DNA from: Capnocytophaga sp. oral taxon 338 str. F0234
Lineage (GTDB): Bacteria > Bacteroidota > Bacteroidia > Flavobacteriales > Flavobacteriaceae
Assembly (NCBI RefSeq): GCF_000192225.1
Contig: NZ_GL872413.1
Location: 551,678-615,677, forward strand
Direction of reading: 5' to 3'
DNA length: 64,000 nt
Every line of letters starts with the position of its first letter. Within the stretch, counting starts at the first letter, position 1. The translations under genes were made by a program, and so were the position numbers. Positions 7,404 to 16,428 of this stretch are shown piece after piece. The notes under the pieces were generated by a model. The model was given only the letters and a program-made list of their open reading frames with translations. It was not told the DNA's origin and made no database searches.

Positions 7404-9452
7404 TTACCAGATTTTCACACGGTCTTGAGGATTTCGGTAAAGCTTATCTCCTTCTTTTACATTAAAGGTTTTGTACCAAGCATCTACATTGGTTAACGGA
7501 GCAAAGGCACGCAAATAATCAGGGGAGTGAGGGTCTGTTTTTATTTGATTGGTAAGGTTCTTGTCAGTGGTAAGGGAGCGCCATACGGTAGCCCAAGCAA
7601 TAAAGAAACGTTCCTCTTGGGTTAACCCGCTAATTTTACCTATCTGTCCATGGTCTTTGAGGTACATTTGTAATGCATCGAAGGCGATGTTAGCACCCCC
7701 AAGGTCTGCTATATTTTCCCCATTGGTAAAAGTACCGTTTACAAAGATTCCTTTTACAGGTTCATATTGGTCATATTGTTTAGCGAGTGCTTCAGTTGCC
7801 TTTTCAAAGTTTTTCTTATCGGCAGGAGTCCACCAGTTCTGTAGGTTTCCATCGGCATCAAACTCAGCTCCACTATCATCAAAGCCATGGGTCATTTCAT
7901 GACCGATAATTCCTCCAATAGCTCCGAAGTTTACGGCAGGGTCTGCATCAAAACTGAACATAGGAGCCTGTAGGATAGCAGCAGGGAATACAATTTCATT
8001 GTAAAGAGGGCTGTAGTAAGCATTCACTGTTTGAGGGGTCATTCCCCATTCTGTTTTATCTACCGGTTTACCTACTTCAGCTAAGTTCTTTTGATAGTAC
8101 CATTGAGAGATATGTTGGAAGTTATCAAAAAGGGAAGCATTAGGATCAATAATCATCTTAGAATAGTCTCTCCATTTGTCAGGATATCCCACTTTTACAT
8201 TGAGTTTTTCGAGCTTTACAAGGGCTTTTTCTTTAGTTTCCTCACTCATCCAAGATAGATTCTTGATATGTTGAGCGAAGCTCTTTCTAAGGTAACTAAT
8301 AAGGGTGAGCATTTCTTCTTTTGCCTTAGCAGGGAAGAATTTTTCCACGTATAACTTTCCAAAGGCTTCTCCTAAGGTGTTATCAATCATTGCAAAGGCA
8401 CGCTTATCCATGGAGCGTTGTTCTTGTTGTCCACGAAGGTATTTGTTATAGAATTCAAAAGAGAGGGTATCCAACTCTTGGTTCAAAGAAGAGAGATTAC
8501 TAAGGGTCAACATGTACTTGAGATAGTCCTTAAGCAAGGGCAGGTTATTGGTGTTGATAAACTTATCATAATCCTTGTATAGGCGCATTTCTCCTATAAT
8601 AACCTTATTCTCGTTCATCCCTACGTTCTTGAAGAATTCAGGGAGATTGATATTTTTTACCAGTTTGGATAGTTCCTCCATCGTTTGAGGGTTATAGCTA
8701 AGGTTAGGATCACGATTTTCCTCATTGGTAAGCATAAGTTTGGCAATACTCTTTTCAAAAGCTACCTGTTTTTGAGCTTTTTCTTGGGGATTTTTTTCCT
8801 TAATAGCCTTGAATACATTAGCTACAAATTCCTGATACTTAGCGAGCGCCTCACTGTTGCTGGGGCTTTCTTTTTGGTAATAATCAATCCCCATACCGAG
8901 GCTAAATTGTCCCAGATAAGCCACATTCATATTGGAGTCCTTCATATCGGCGTATGCATTCCAGTTGCAAATGGGATTATTTCCTATAAGGGTAGCTTCT
9001 TCTAAGTATTTCTGCAGGTCGGAGAGGGTTTTAATTGCCTCTATTTTAGAGAGTTGTCCTTCAATAGGTTTGATGCCCTGTGCGTTACGTGTGTCCCAGT
9101 CAATGTATTGTTTGTAAAGGGTTTGAATTTTTTGTCCTTCACTGCCATTGGGATATTCTTTTTTCAGGAGGTCTTGCAGGATGGAGAGGCACTGTTGTTC
9201 TGTTTGTTCATCAAGCATGTAGTAAGTGCCCCAAGAGGTTTTATCGGCAGGGATTTTAGCGGTTTTCATCCAGCTACCGTTCACATAGTTGTAGAAATCA
9301 TCTTGTGGGCGAACGGAAGTATCCATAGCCGTGATGTCAAGTCCTTTTTCGGGGAGTTCTTTAGCTTCTTCCTTTTTAGAGGAATTGCCACAGGCTACCA
9401 TGAGGGAGAGAGAGGCAATACAAGCCATTTTTGTGTAGATATTTTTTTTCAT
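7404..9452 (-). CDS. M13 family zinc metallopeptidase lipoprotein, paralogue 1
   Basis: From the ATG at 9450-9452 (preferred over 9473 because MKKNIYTKMACIASLSLMVAC is a normal lipoprotein signal) the product is 682 residues. M13 hallmarks are HEMTH at about 518 (zinc ligands and catalytic Glu), GENIAD at about 578 (third zinc ligand Glu plus Asp), and VNAYY at about 480, the substrate-binding NA-x-Y/F motif. The N-terminal half (AMDTSVRPQDDFYNYVNGSW) is the usual M13 start. These neprilysin/PepO-type enzymes cleave peptides shorter than about 40 residues; the lipobox places it on the periplasmic or outer surface. Three paralogues follow within 15 kb. A hairpin ends the gene downstream. Confidence 0.95.
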   Translation of the reverse strand: MKKNIYTKMACIASLSLMVACGNSSKKEEAKELPEKGLDITAMDTSVRPQDDFYNYVNGSWMKTAKIPADKTSWGTYYMLDEQTEQQCLSILQDLLKKEYPNGSEGQKIQTLYKQYIDWDTRNAQGIKPIEGQLSKIEAIKTLSDLQKYLEEATLIGNNPICNWNAYADMKDSNMNVAYLGQFSLGMGIDYYQKESPSNSEALAKYQEFVANVFKAIKEKNPQEKAQKQVAFEKSIAKLMLTNEENRDPNLSYNPQTMEELSKLVKNINLPEFFKNVGMNENKVIIGEMRLYKDYDKFINTNNLPLLKDYLKYMLTLSNLSSLNQELDTLSFEFYNKYLRGQQEQRSMDKRAFAMIDNTLGEAFGKLYVEKFFPAKAKEEMLTLISYLRKSFAQHIKNLSWMSEETKEKALVKLEKLNVKVGYPDKWRDYSKMIIDPNASLFDNFQHISQWYYQKNLAEVGKPVDKTEWGMTPQTVNAYYSPLYNEIVFPAAILQAPMFSFDADPAVNFGAIGGIIGHEMTHGFDDSGAEFDADGNLQNWWTPADKKNFEKATEALAKQYDQYEPVKGIFVNGTFTNGENIADLGGANIAFDALQMYLKDHGQIGKISGLTQEERFFIAWATVWRSLTTDKNLTNQIKTDPHSPDYLRAFAPLTNVDAWYKTFNVKEGDKLYRNPQDRVKIW

Positions 9453-9499
9453 AAAGAAAAGATTTGTATTCAATCAAATGAAAAGGTGAAAAATTAGTA

Positions 9500-9507
9500 C
9501 AAAATTA
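9500..9507 (-). promoter_or_regulatory. TAnnTTTG -7 box for M13 paralogue 1
   Basis: The minus strand reads TAATTTTG, about 48 bp upstream of the ATG at 9452. A start at 9473 would leave only about 20 nt of leader, so the box is compatible with either start but favours the downstream one. Confidence 0.6.
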
Positions 9508-9555
9508 CAAAGAAATTATGAATGAGCAATGAATAATAAGCAATTTTTTACAAAA

Positions 9556-9585
9556 AAAGGACACATGTTTTAAGGATGTGTCCTT
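9556..9585 (-). terminator. Rho-independent terminator after CC lipoprotein 3
   Basis: The perfect 11-bp stem AAAGGACACAT (9556-9566) / ATGTGTCCTTT (9575-9585) is followed on the minus strand by a run of T. It lies 65 bp past the stop of the lipoprotein at 9651. Confidence 0.85.
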
Positions 9586-9650
9586 TGATATTTCCTTCTT
9601 ATGATCTATTTTGTTTTAGGAGATTCTTTAGCATTATAAGGAACGAGTAA

Positions 9651-10166
9651 TTATTCTACTTTAGGGTTAGCAGGTGATTCGCTGAGCTGGTTTTCTTGTA
9701 AGGTATAAATATTATACCCATGTTTGGGGTCTTTTTCAGGAACCCATTCCTTGCCATTGAGGAGCACTTTATTAATTTGTGGAGTATTGCAACAGTTAGG
9801 TATGCTTTTGAATTGTCCTGTAATAGTAATTCTTGCCACTTTATGGTTAGTAGTTTTAAGGTCATAGATTTCACTTCTTTCTATCAAAGACCTCTCAAGA
9901 TCATAAATTGCAGCGAACTCGAAAATGACAGTGCTATCTAGCCTCTTAAAGTCCCTAAGTTCTACTTTTTCATTTCCAACATTAGTTATTTTTGTGAGAG
10001 AGAACTTTGGTGTAAAATCCTCATTCACAAGGTTTTTATCTACTTTGAGATAGAAATATTTAAAGGGTGCACCACAACATGTAAAACTTCCTTTCTCCTT
10101 ATTGTTATCCTTGTGACAACTTAAGAGAGTCGCTATAGCCAGTAGAAAGTATAAATATTTTTTCAT
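9651..10166 (-). CDS. Small two-CC lipoprotein, copy 3 (divergent)
   Basis: From the ATG at 10164-10166 the product is 171 residues, MKKYLYFLLAIATLLSCHKD with the lipobox Cys at about 17. It shares the family plan with 4078 and 6286: FTCCGAPF early and PNCCNTPQINKVLLNGKEW late, with a beta-rich middle (VARITITGQFKSIP aligns with IALTFKGKYYSIP). Sequence identity is low, so the divergence is old. Upstream, in the position held by the C10 peptidase in unit 1, there is only a 23-codon peptidase-like signal peptide (10179-10250). The gene is therefore an orphan of the same two-gene module. It has its own promoter box through that leader and a strong terminator. Confidence 0.78.
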   Translation of the reverse strand: MKKYLYFLLAIATLLSCHKDNNKEKGSFTCCGAPFKYFYLKVDKNLVNEDFTPKFSLTKITNVGNEKVELRDFKRLDSTVIFEFAAIYDLERSLIERSEIYDLKTTNHKVARITITGQFKSIPNCCNTPQINKVLLNGKEWVPEKDPKHGYNIYTLQENQLSESPANPKVE

Positions 10167-10178
10167 GATCAAATAGAA

Positions 10179-10250
10179 TTAATTAAACTCTCCTTCACGT
10201 TGGCAGGCAAGAAGCCCTAAAGCCAACACAAAGAGTAAAAATCGGGTCAT
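10179..10250 (-). pseudogene. 23-codon remnant of a C10 peptidase signal peptide
   Basis: The frame encodes MTRFLLFVLALGLLACQREG then EFN and a stop. The lipobox with CQRE matches the C10 peptidase start at 6104 (MALIACQRE). It sits 12 bp upstream of CC lipoprotein 3, which is exactly the spacing and order of peptidase and lipoprotein in unit 1. I read it as what is left of a deleted peptidase gene. A leader peptide that couples translation to the lipoprotein is the alternative. Confidence 0.6.
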
Positions 10251-10289
10251 AGTATAATGATTAGAAATTATCTTGGTTGTTTTCTGCCC

Positions 10290-10297
10290 CAAAGTTA
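10290..10297 (-). promoter_or_regulatory. TAnnTTTG -7 box for the remnant leader and CC lipoprotein 3
   Basis: The minus strand reads TAACTTTG, 40 bp before the leader ATG, followed upstream by AT-rich sequence. Confidence 0.6.
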
Positions 10298-10623
10298 TAA
10301 TAAAAAAAGATAAAAAACAATATTTTAAGAAAATAACACAAAAAATCTGTATATAAAAATGTTTTTGGCAAAAAGAGCTTTTTGTAGTGTTTTTTATAGT
10401 ATATAATGAAGATGGAAGGTTAAAAATAAGGTTGTATGAACTATCATAAAAACGAGCGATTTTCTTATAGAAGATATATTCTTAATTATTTTTTCCCAAG
10501 AATTGATAAAATGATAAAAAATGAATGTATACAAACTCATATAAAGTCTTATGGTTTTCTAAAGTAGGTTTATCTGTGCTTCTTATCAGAATAATAGGAG
10601 AGGCAATCAAGGGAGATAAAAAA
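10298..10623. other. AT-rich spacer, no gene seen
   Basis: About 330 bp of strongly AT-rich sequence with many stops in every frame. Apart from the promoter at its left and the terminator at its right I see nothing in it. It could be eroded sequence of the lost peptidase unit. Confidence 0.5.
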
Positions 10624-10648
10624 GAGGCTACCCTTTTCGGGCAGCCTC
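10624..10648 (-). terminator. Rho-independent terminator after M13 paralogue 2
   Basis: The stem GAGGCTACCC / GGGCAGCCTC (one mismatch) has a TTTTC loop. On the minus strand it is followed by TTTTTTAT. It belongs to the same terminator family as 4027 and 7347. Confidence 0.8.
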
Positions 10649-10694
10649 ATAAATGGAAAAACAACACGCTTAGGTGATTTTCACTGAAAAAGAA

Positions 10695-12740
10695 TTACCA
10701 GATTTTGATACGTTGTTCAGGTTTGCGATAGAGCTTATCGCCTTCTTTTATATCAAAGGCTTTGTACCAAGCATCTATGTTGGTTAGTGGAGCGAAGGCA
10801 CGAAGGTAATCAGGGGAGTGAGGGTCTACCTTTACCTGGTTGGTCATATATTGGTCGGTAGAGAGGGTACGCCATACAGAAGCCCAAGCGAGGAAGAAGC
10901 GTTGCTCTTGGGTAAAGCCACTAATCTTTCCTACGGTTCCATGGTCTTTCAGATACATCTGAAGGGCATCAAAAGCGATATTCACTCCTCCGAGGTCAGC
11001 GATATTCTCTACATTGGTCATGGTACCATTGACGAAGATTCCCTTAACGGGTTCATATTGGTCATATTGTTTAGCGAGTGCTTCGGTTGCCTTTTGGAAG
11101 TTTTCCTTATCAGTGGGTGCCCACCAGTTCTGTAGATTGCCATCGGCGTCAAACTCAGCCCCACTAACATCAAATCCATGGGTCATTTCATGACCGATTA
11201 CCCCACCAATTCCTCCGAAGTTCACGGCAGGATCTGCCTCAAAACTGAAGAAAGGAGGTTGAAGGATTCCTGCAGGGAAAACAATCTCATTGTTGGTAGG
11301 GTCATAATAAGCATTGACGGTTTGAGGAGGAAGCACCCACTTGGTTTTATCCACTTCTTTTCCTACTTTGTCCAAGGCTTTTTGAAAAGCCCACTGAGCT
11401 ACCTGTGTGATATTCTCAAAGAGAGATACTTCAGGGTTCATAGTAAGTTTAGAATAATCCTCCCACTTATCAGGATAACCTACCTTTACAGAAAATTTGT
11501 GGAGCTTCTCCATCGCTTTTTCCTTAGTAGCATCACTCATCCAGGTTACATTCTTGATGTGCTGGGCAAAACTTTTCTTCAAATAATCTATCAGGGTAAG
11601 CATCTCCTCCTTAGCTTTTTCAGGGAAGTATTTTTCCACATAGAGCTTACCGAAAGCCTCTCCAAGAATTCCGTTGATTAGTTCCAGGGCGCGCTTGTCC
11701 ATAGGACGTTGCTCCTGTTGTCCCATGAGGTATTTGTTATAGAAATTAAAAGTAAGGTCATTGAGCTCTTGGGTGAGGTAGTTACTGTTAAGAGTAACCA
11801 ATTTGTACTTGAGATAGTCCTTAATCAGGGGTAGATTTTTCTCATTAATAAAAGTATCATAATGCTTATAGAGACCTATTTCAGTGAGGATAACCCTCTC
11901 GGTATGAACTCCCACTTTTTCAAGCAACTGAGGTAAGTTAAGGTTCCTTACTAAGGTACTTAATTCCTTTGTTGTTATTGGGTTATAGCTGAGATTTGGA
12001 TTGTTCTCTTCTTCACTTGTAAGCATGTATTTGGCAATATTCTTTTCAAAGGCTACGATTTGCTTTGCTTTTTCCTGAGGAAAGGGATCCTTTAGGATTT
12101 TAAAAATATCCGTTACATAGTCTTGGTACTTAGCTAAGGCTTCGGTATTGCTAGGATTCTCCTTTTGATAGTAATCCTTACCCAACCCCAGAGCAAAATT
12201 CCCTAAATATACCGCATTCATTTTGGAGTTCTTCATATCGGTATATACGCCTACGGGACAGATATGATTTGCCCTTTTAGAGGTAGTCTCTTGCAAATAG
12301 TTTTGCAAATCATTTAAGGAGTGTATCGCATCAATTTTTTGAAAATACATCTCTAAAGGCTTAAGTCCGTCAGCATTACGCTTATCCCAAGAGATATATT
12401 CCTTATAGAGGATTTGTATTTTAGCTCCTTCACTTCCTTGAGGGTATTCCTTTTTAAGGAGGTCATCAAGGATAGAAAGGCATTGCTCATCGGTTTTCTC
12501 CATGAGCATATAGAAGGAACCCCAAGCAGGTTTGTCAGCAGGGATTTTAGTGGTTTTCATCCAGCTACCACTAACATAGTTATAGAAGTCATCTCCTGGG
12601 CGAAGGGAAGTATCCATAGCGGAGAGCTCAAGACCTTTTTCGGGGAATTCCTTAGCGTTCTCTTTTTTGTTGGAATTACCACAAGCCACCATTAAGGAAA
12701 GGCAAGCGAGCCAACCCATTTTGAAGTTTATTTTTTTCAT
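10695..12740 (-). CDS. M13 family zinc metallopeptidase lipoprotein, paralogue 2
   Basis: The 681-residue product starts MKKINFKMGWLACLSLMVACGN (lipobox Cys at about 20). It has HEMTH at about 517, ENIAD at about 578 and VNAYY at about 480. Two positions next to the zinc site differ from the other three paralogues: GFDVSG replaces GFDDSG after HEMTH, and NVENIAD replaces NGENIAD. The Asp after HGFD is generally conserved in M13, so substrate preference or activity may differ; the zinc ligands themselves are intact. The gene is monocistronic, with its own -7 box at 12766 and a terminator at 10624. Confidence 0.94.
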   Translation of the reverse strand: MKKINFKMGWLACLSLMVACGNSNKKENAKEFPEKGLELSAMDTSLRPGDDFYNYVSGSWMKTTKIPADKPAWGSFYMLMEKTDEQCLSILDDLLKKEYPQGSEGAKIQILYKEYISWDKRNADGLKPLEMYFQKIDAIHSLNDLQNYLQETTSKRANHICPVGVYTDMKNSKMNAVYLGNFALGLGKDYYQKENPSNTEALAKYQDYVTDIFKILKDPFPQEKAKQIVAFEKNIAKYMLTSEEENNPNLSYNPITTKELSTLVRNLNLPQLLEKVGVHTERVILTEIGLYKHYDTFINEKNLPLIKDYLKYKLVTLNSNYLTQELNDLTFNFYNKYLMGQQEQRPMDKRALELINGILGEAFGKLYVEKYFPEKAKEEMLTLIDYLKKSFAQHIKNVTWMSDATKEKAMEKLHKFSVKVGYPDKWEDYSKLTMNPEVSLFENITQVAQWAFQKALDKVGKEVDKTKWVLPPQTVNAYYDPTNNEIVFPAGILQPPFFSFEADPAVNFGGIGGVIGHEMTHGFDVSGAEFDADGNLQNWWAPTDKENFQKATEALAKQYDQYEPVKGIFVNGTMTNVENIADLGGVNIAFDALQMYLKDHGTVGKISGFTQEQRFFLAWASVWRTLSTDQYMTNQVKVDPHSPDYLRAFAPLTNIDAWYKAFDIKEGDKLYRKPEQRIKIW

Positions 12741-12765
12741 GATAAAAGTGAATTGAATTACCCCG

Positions 12766-12773
12766 CAAAATTA
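12766..12773 (-). promoter_or_regulatory. TAnnTTTG -7 box for M13 paralogue 2
   Basis: The minus strand reads TAATTTTG, about 26 bp upstream of the ATG at 12740. Confidence 0.6.
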
Positions 12774-12808
12774 CGAATTAAAATAGTACTATGCAAGACA
12801 AAGTATTA

Positions 12809-13228
12809 TTATTTTTTCATTACTTGATAACTCCATTTTGGGATGAGGTATACGCCTATGAGACAGGTTACCATTACAGGGGAATAAGAGTGGGTGAAAT
12901 AGCTTACCAAAATATGCCATACCAGAAAGAAACTAAGTCCTATAAGGTATATCCCAAGAGCGATTCTCGTAGTTTTTTCGCTCTTGCGACACAAGAGGGC
13001 TACTAGCGCTACTAAAGCGAGTTGTCCTATAGAAACTCCTACAAAATATTCAGGATGGTCATTTGCTAAAAGTGCATTCTCAGAGACTCTTGGAAGCTGT
13101 AACCAAGTGGGTATTTTGTGAGAGAAATTAATATACCATTGCCAAAAAGAAATACTCTCTTCTACTTGGTGCAAGGCATGTAGTCCCATTATCGGGAGCC
13201 ATAGCGATAAATACTTATTTGTTTGCAT
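12809..13228 (-). CDS. HXXEE-domain membrane protein
   Basis: The 139-residue protein has four hydrophobic helices and the family motif H-x-x-E-E in HALHQVEES (His20, Glu23, Glu24). Later conserved features (HPEYFVGVS, HILVSY) also fit HXXEE proteins, a small integral membrane family of unknown function. The start overlaps the end of the SRPBCC gene by 14 bp, so the two are translationally coupled. The last codons run toward the divergent region near the M13 promoter. Confidence 0.82.
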   Translation of the reverse strand: MQTNKYLSLWLPIMGLHALHQVEESISFWQWYINFSHKIPTWLQLPRVSENALLANDHPEYFVGVSIGQLALVALVALLCRKSEKTTRIALGIYLIGLSFFLVWHILVSYFTHSYSPVMVTCLIGVYLIPKWSYQVMKK

Positions 13229-13628
13229 ATATTTCCTGTTTTAGTGCAATAATGTAGTTTTGTTGTATGTGCTTCAAGTTCCAAAAAAGAGGAGCTATAA
13301 GCCTTAAAAAGAAATTTTTAATATAGATTTTCTCTTGGAAGTAAATTCTAGTACCTCCCTTAAAAGATTCGAACTTTCCTTCCCATTCTCCAATAAATAG
13401 TTTGTGCTGCATCGTAAAGGCATAATACTCGTTTTCTATCTTTTGAATATTACTGAAGAGCGTATGTCCTCCTGCTTTGTAATATTCAATAAAACTATCT
13501 TCCAATAGCTCAATATCCTTAACTTCCTTTCGCCATTGAAAATTACTATTATCTGTAACAAAGCTATATACCAATGCAATAGGTGCATCAATAAAGTCCG
13601 TTACTGTTGAGGTAAGATAGGATTTCAT
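13215..13628 (-). CDS. SRPBCC (START-like) family protein
   Basis: The 137-residue protein follows the SRPBCC/polyketide cyclase plan: VTDFIDAPIALVYSFVTDNSNF at the N-terminus (beta strand, helix), a GGHTLFSNIQKIE strand pair, TMQHKLFIGEWEGKFE, and a long C-terminal helix after FWNLKHIQQNYI. These proteins have a hydrophobic ligand cavity; no ligand is predictable. It is encoded just upstream of and overlapping the HXXEE membrane gene, which suggests a joint role. A 12-bp inverted repeat and an interspersed hairpin repeat lie upstream. Confidence 0.8.
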   Translation of the reverse strand: MKSYLTSTVTDFIDAPIALVYSFVTDNSNFQWRKEVKDIELLEDSFIEYYKAGGHTLFSNIQKIENEYYAFTMQHKLFIGEWEGKFESFKGGTRIYFQEKIYIKNFFLRLIAPLFWNLKHIQQNYIIALKQEIYANK

Positions 13629-13678
13629 TTCCTTTTAATTATTTGAAAGGTATTATATTTTTCATTTATAAATGAAAA

Positions 13679-13709
13679 AGTAAAAGGTAAAACACTATTA
13701 CCTTTTACT
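13679..13709. repeat. Perfect 12-bp inverted repeat
   Basis: AGTAAAAGGTAA (13679-13690) and TTACCTTTTACT (13698-13709) form a perfect hairpin. The arms are heptamer-type units (TTTTACC and its complement) of the kind that form tandem arrays later in the window. Confidence 0.75.
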
Positions 13710-13710
13710 C

Positions 13711-13747
13711 ATTCACATACCCAGCTGTGGGCACTTGCTGGCTATAT
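13711..13747. repeat. Interspersed hairpin repeat (CACATACCCAGC family)
   Basis: This copy has ACATACCCAGCTGTGGGCAC followed by TTGCTGGCTATATTT. The CCAGC and GCTGG arms can pair. It is the leftmost copy of the family; five full copies lie at 49.0, 55.2, 55.7, 57.4 and 62.9 kb. Confidence 0.8.
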
Positions 13748-13767
13748 TTTTTATTTTAAGAAGGGAA

Positions 13768-15805
13768 TTACCATATTTTCACACGATCTTCAGGCTTACG
13801 GTAGAGCTTATCTCCTTCCTTTACATCAAAGGCTTTGTACCAAGCATCTACATTAGTTAGTGGAGCGAAGGCACGGAAGTAGCCTGGAGTATGAGGGTCT
13901 GTCTTGACCTGATTGGTCATATACTGATCGGTGGAGAGGGTACGCCATACGGTAGCCCAAGAGAGGAAGAAGCGTTGGTCTTGACTGAATCCGCTGATAT
14001 CGGCAACTGCTCCATGGTCTTTGAGATACATTTGGAGGGCATCAAAAGCGATATTCACCCCGCCAAGGTCAGCGATATTTTCCCCATTGGTAAAGGTACC
14101 ATTCACGAAGATTCCTTTTACAGGTTCATATTTGTCAAACTGAGCTGCCAGAGCCTTGGTTACCTTCTCAAAGTTTTCCTTATCGGCAGGAGTCCACCAG
14201 TTTTGTAGGTTGCCATCGGCATCGAATTGGGCACCACTATCATCGAATCCGTGAGTGATTTCGTGACCAATGACAGCACCTATACCTCCGAAGTTCACTG
14301 CAGGATCTGCTTCGAAGTTAAAGAAAGGAGGCTGAAGGATGCCTGCGGGGAATACGATTTCGTTATAGAGAGGGTTGTAATAAGCATTCACAGTCTGGGG
14401 AGTCATTTCCCACTTGGTTTTATCCACAGGTTTGCCTATTTTGTCCAATTCTTTTTGGTAGCTCCATTTGTTCACTTGTTGTAAGTTCTCAAAGAGAGAA
14501 GCGTCAGGGGAGAGAGAAAGTTTAGAATAATCCTCCCATTTATCAGGATAGCCGACTTTTACCTTAAAGGTACTGAGCTTATGGAGGGCTTTTTCCTTAG
14601 TCTCGTCACTCATCCAAGTAACGTTCTTGATATGCTCAGCGAAGCTTTTCTTAAGGTAATCTATAAGGGTTATCATTTCTTCTTTAGCCTTAGCAGGGAA
14701 ATATTTCTCTACATAGAGTTTACCGAAGGCTTCTCCTACTACCCCATTGATAAGCGAAAGGGCACGCTTGTTCATAGGTCGTTGTTCTTGCTGTCCGCGG
14801 AGGTACTTACTATAGAAGTTAAAGGAAAGTTCGTCCAAAGCTCCATTTAGATTTCCTGCATTGCTCGCCACTAAGTTATAACGGAGATAATCCTTCAGTA
14901 GGGGCAAGTTCTTTTCGTTGACAAACTTGTCATATTCCTTGTACAAGCGTATTTCTCCTACGATCACCTTATCGGTATTGACTCCTACTTTTTTGAGTAA
15001 GGCAGGGATATTGAGGTTTTTCACGAGCTTGGAGAGTTCCGCCATGGTCTGAGGATTGTAGCTAAGGTTCGGGTCGCGGTCTTCCTCATTGGTAAGCATG
15101 AGTTTGGCAAGGTTTTTTTCGAAAGCCACTTGCTTCTGAGCCTTTTCATCGGCAGCAGGATCACCAAGGAGCTTGAAGATATCCGCTACGAAGGTCTGAT
15201 ATTTGTTAATGGCTTCCGTATTACTTTCATTTTCTTTTTGGTAGTAGTCCCGACCAAGACCTAAAGAGAAGTTACTTAGGTAGATAGCGTTTTGGTTAGA
15301 GTCCTTCATATCGGCATAGACTCCCCATCCGCATACAGGGTTTTCTCCCAGTGGAGTAGCCTCTTCGAGGTAAGCCTGCAAGTCAGCAAGGTTTTTGATT
15401 GCCTCTATTTTTTTTAAGGATGGGTTCCAGAGGGGAGAGTCCAGCTTTGTTACGGGCGTCCATATCCATATACGTTTTGTAAATGGTTTGGATTTTTTGT
15501 CCTTCAGAGCCCGAAGGATAGGTCTCCTTGAGGAGGTTGTCCAGAATGGTAAGGCACTGCTGGTCGGTTTCTTCACGGAGCATGTTAAAGGTTCCCCAAG
15601 AAGGTTTGTCGGCAGGGATTTTAGCGGTTTTCATCCATCCCCCATTGACAAAGTTGTAGAAGTCATCTTGCGGGCGTACGGAGGTATCCATAGCCGTAAG
15701 GTCTAGACCCTTGTCGGTAGTTGTTTCTTTCATGTTGTCTTTTTTAGAAGGATTGCCACAAGCCACCAGAAGGGCGAGGCAAGAATAAAAACTGATTTTG
15801 TTCAT
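13768..15805 (-). pseudogene. M13 metallopeptidase, paralogue 3, frameshifted in an A8 tract
   Basis: The N-terminal frame (15383-15805) starts with the lipoprotein signal MNKISFYSCLALLVACGN and runs to residue 140. The rest is in another frame (13768 to about 15412) with HEITH, GENIAD and VNAYY intact. The switch point is a run of eight A on the coding strand (8 T at 15408-15415). With seven A the frames join as ILKKIEAIKNLADL, which matches SKIEAIKTLSDL of paralogue 1. The break could be a true mutation, a slippage-prone on/off switch, transcriptional slippage, or a sequencing error. Apart from the shift the gene shows no decay. It begins 36 bp after the toxin gene and may be co-transcribed with that pair. 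Confidence 0.88.
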
Positions 15806-15841
15806 ATTTTTTGAGTTTTTAGTTGTTAGCTTTGAATTTTT

Positions 15842-16156
15842 CTATTTACTGAAAAGTTCCAAATGCGAGCCTAATCGTTCCAAAACAATTACCATTTCTT
15901 CATCATCTTGCTGCCATATAAGGAGTAAATCTCCTTCTATATGGCACTCTAAGCATCCCTGATATTGTCCTATCAACATATGAGGCTTCATCTTTTTAGG
16001 AATCTCAGAGACGCCTCCCTTTTCTAATAGTTTTACAACAGCTAATATCTTCTTAATCTTCTCAGCTTGTTTTTTAAACTTCTTAAGTTCTTTTTTGAAT
16101 ATTGTAGCGTAATATAATTCATACAAATGTTCCTCTTGTTCTTCTATGTCATTCAT
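15842..16156 (-). CDS. YafQ-family type II toxin (mRNA interferase)
   Basis: From the ATG that overlaps the antitoxin stop (ATGAATGA, 16149-16156) the product is 104 residues, MNDIEEQEEHLYELYYATIF. The upstream frame to 16231 lies inside the antitoxin and is not needed. The family pattern is clear: FKKELKKFKKQAEKIKKI, then HMLIGQYQGCLECHIEGDLLLIW and RLGSHLELF, aligning with YafQ K-L-x-G-x-Y-x-G-x-R-E-C-H-I and G-S-H-S-D-L-F. The C-terminal His of the latter is a known catalytic position. YafQ cleaves mRNA at the ribosome. The antitoxin precedes it, as usual for DinJ-YafQ. Confidence 0.88.
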   Translation of the reverse strand: MNDIEEQEEHLYELYYATIFKKELKKFKKQAEKIKKILAVVKLLEKGGVSEIPKKMKPHMLIGQYQGCLECHIEGDLLLIWQQDDEEMVIVLERLGSHLELFSK

Positions 16157-16409
16157 CTTCTGATAAGATTTCGTTGAACAATTCTTCAGCACTTTTATGT
16201 CCTTTAACAAGCCCTTTTTTATGTTTTTCAATCAATTGCCTTCCTTCCTCTATTGCTTCTATGGTCTCCTTGTTAGGAGTAGCCTTTTCTATGGGATATG
16301 TTTTTGAAGTCTCTATTATAGTCGTTTTGACTCTAAACTTCTCAAAAAGAGCTTGAAATAGTGGAATATCCACATTATTAATAGTTGCTTGTATTGTTGT
16401 TGTCGCCAT
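16149..16409 (-). CDS. RelB/DinJ-type antitoxin
   Basis: The 86-residue protein is encoded immediately before the YafQ-like toxin and overlaps it by 8 bp. The N-terminus MATTTIQATINNVDIPLFQALFEKF is compatible with a ribbon-helix-helix-like DNA-binding region as in DinJ. The C-terminal half is charged (ETIEAIEEGRQLIEKHKKG and AEELFNEILSEDE) and would wrap the toxin. Autoregulation of the operon is expected from the family. The identification rests mainly on the toxin and gene order. Confidence 0.8.
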   Translation of the reverse strand: MATTTIQATINNVDIPLFQALFEKFRVKTTIIETSKTYPIEKATPNKETIEAIEEGRQLIEKHKKGLVKGHKSAEELFNEILSEDE

Positions 16410-16428
16410 AATTTCTTGTTTTAAAGAG

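Noticed and set aside
7549..9497. Several long plus-strand frames opposite M13 paralogue 1 (and similar ones opposite the other M13, M1 and act genes)
   Set aside because: They are antisense shadows of strongly conserved genes, with unlikely protein composition and no start signals.
13679..13709. Perfect 12-bp hairpin near the SRPBCC gene as a terminator
   Set aside because: It lies upstream of the SRPBCC gene and downstream of no plus-strand gene, and has no clear T-run, so I list it as a repeat rather than a terminator.
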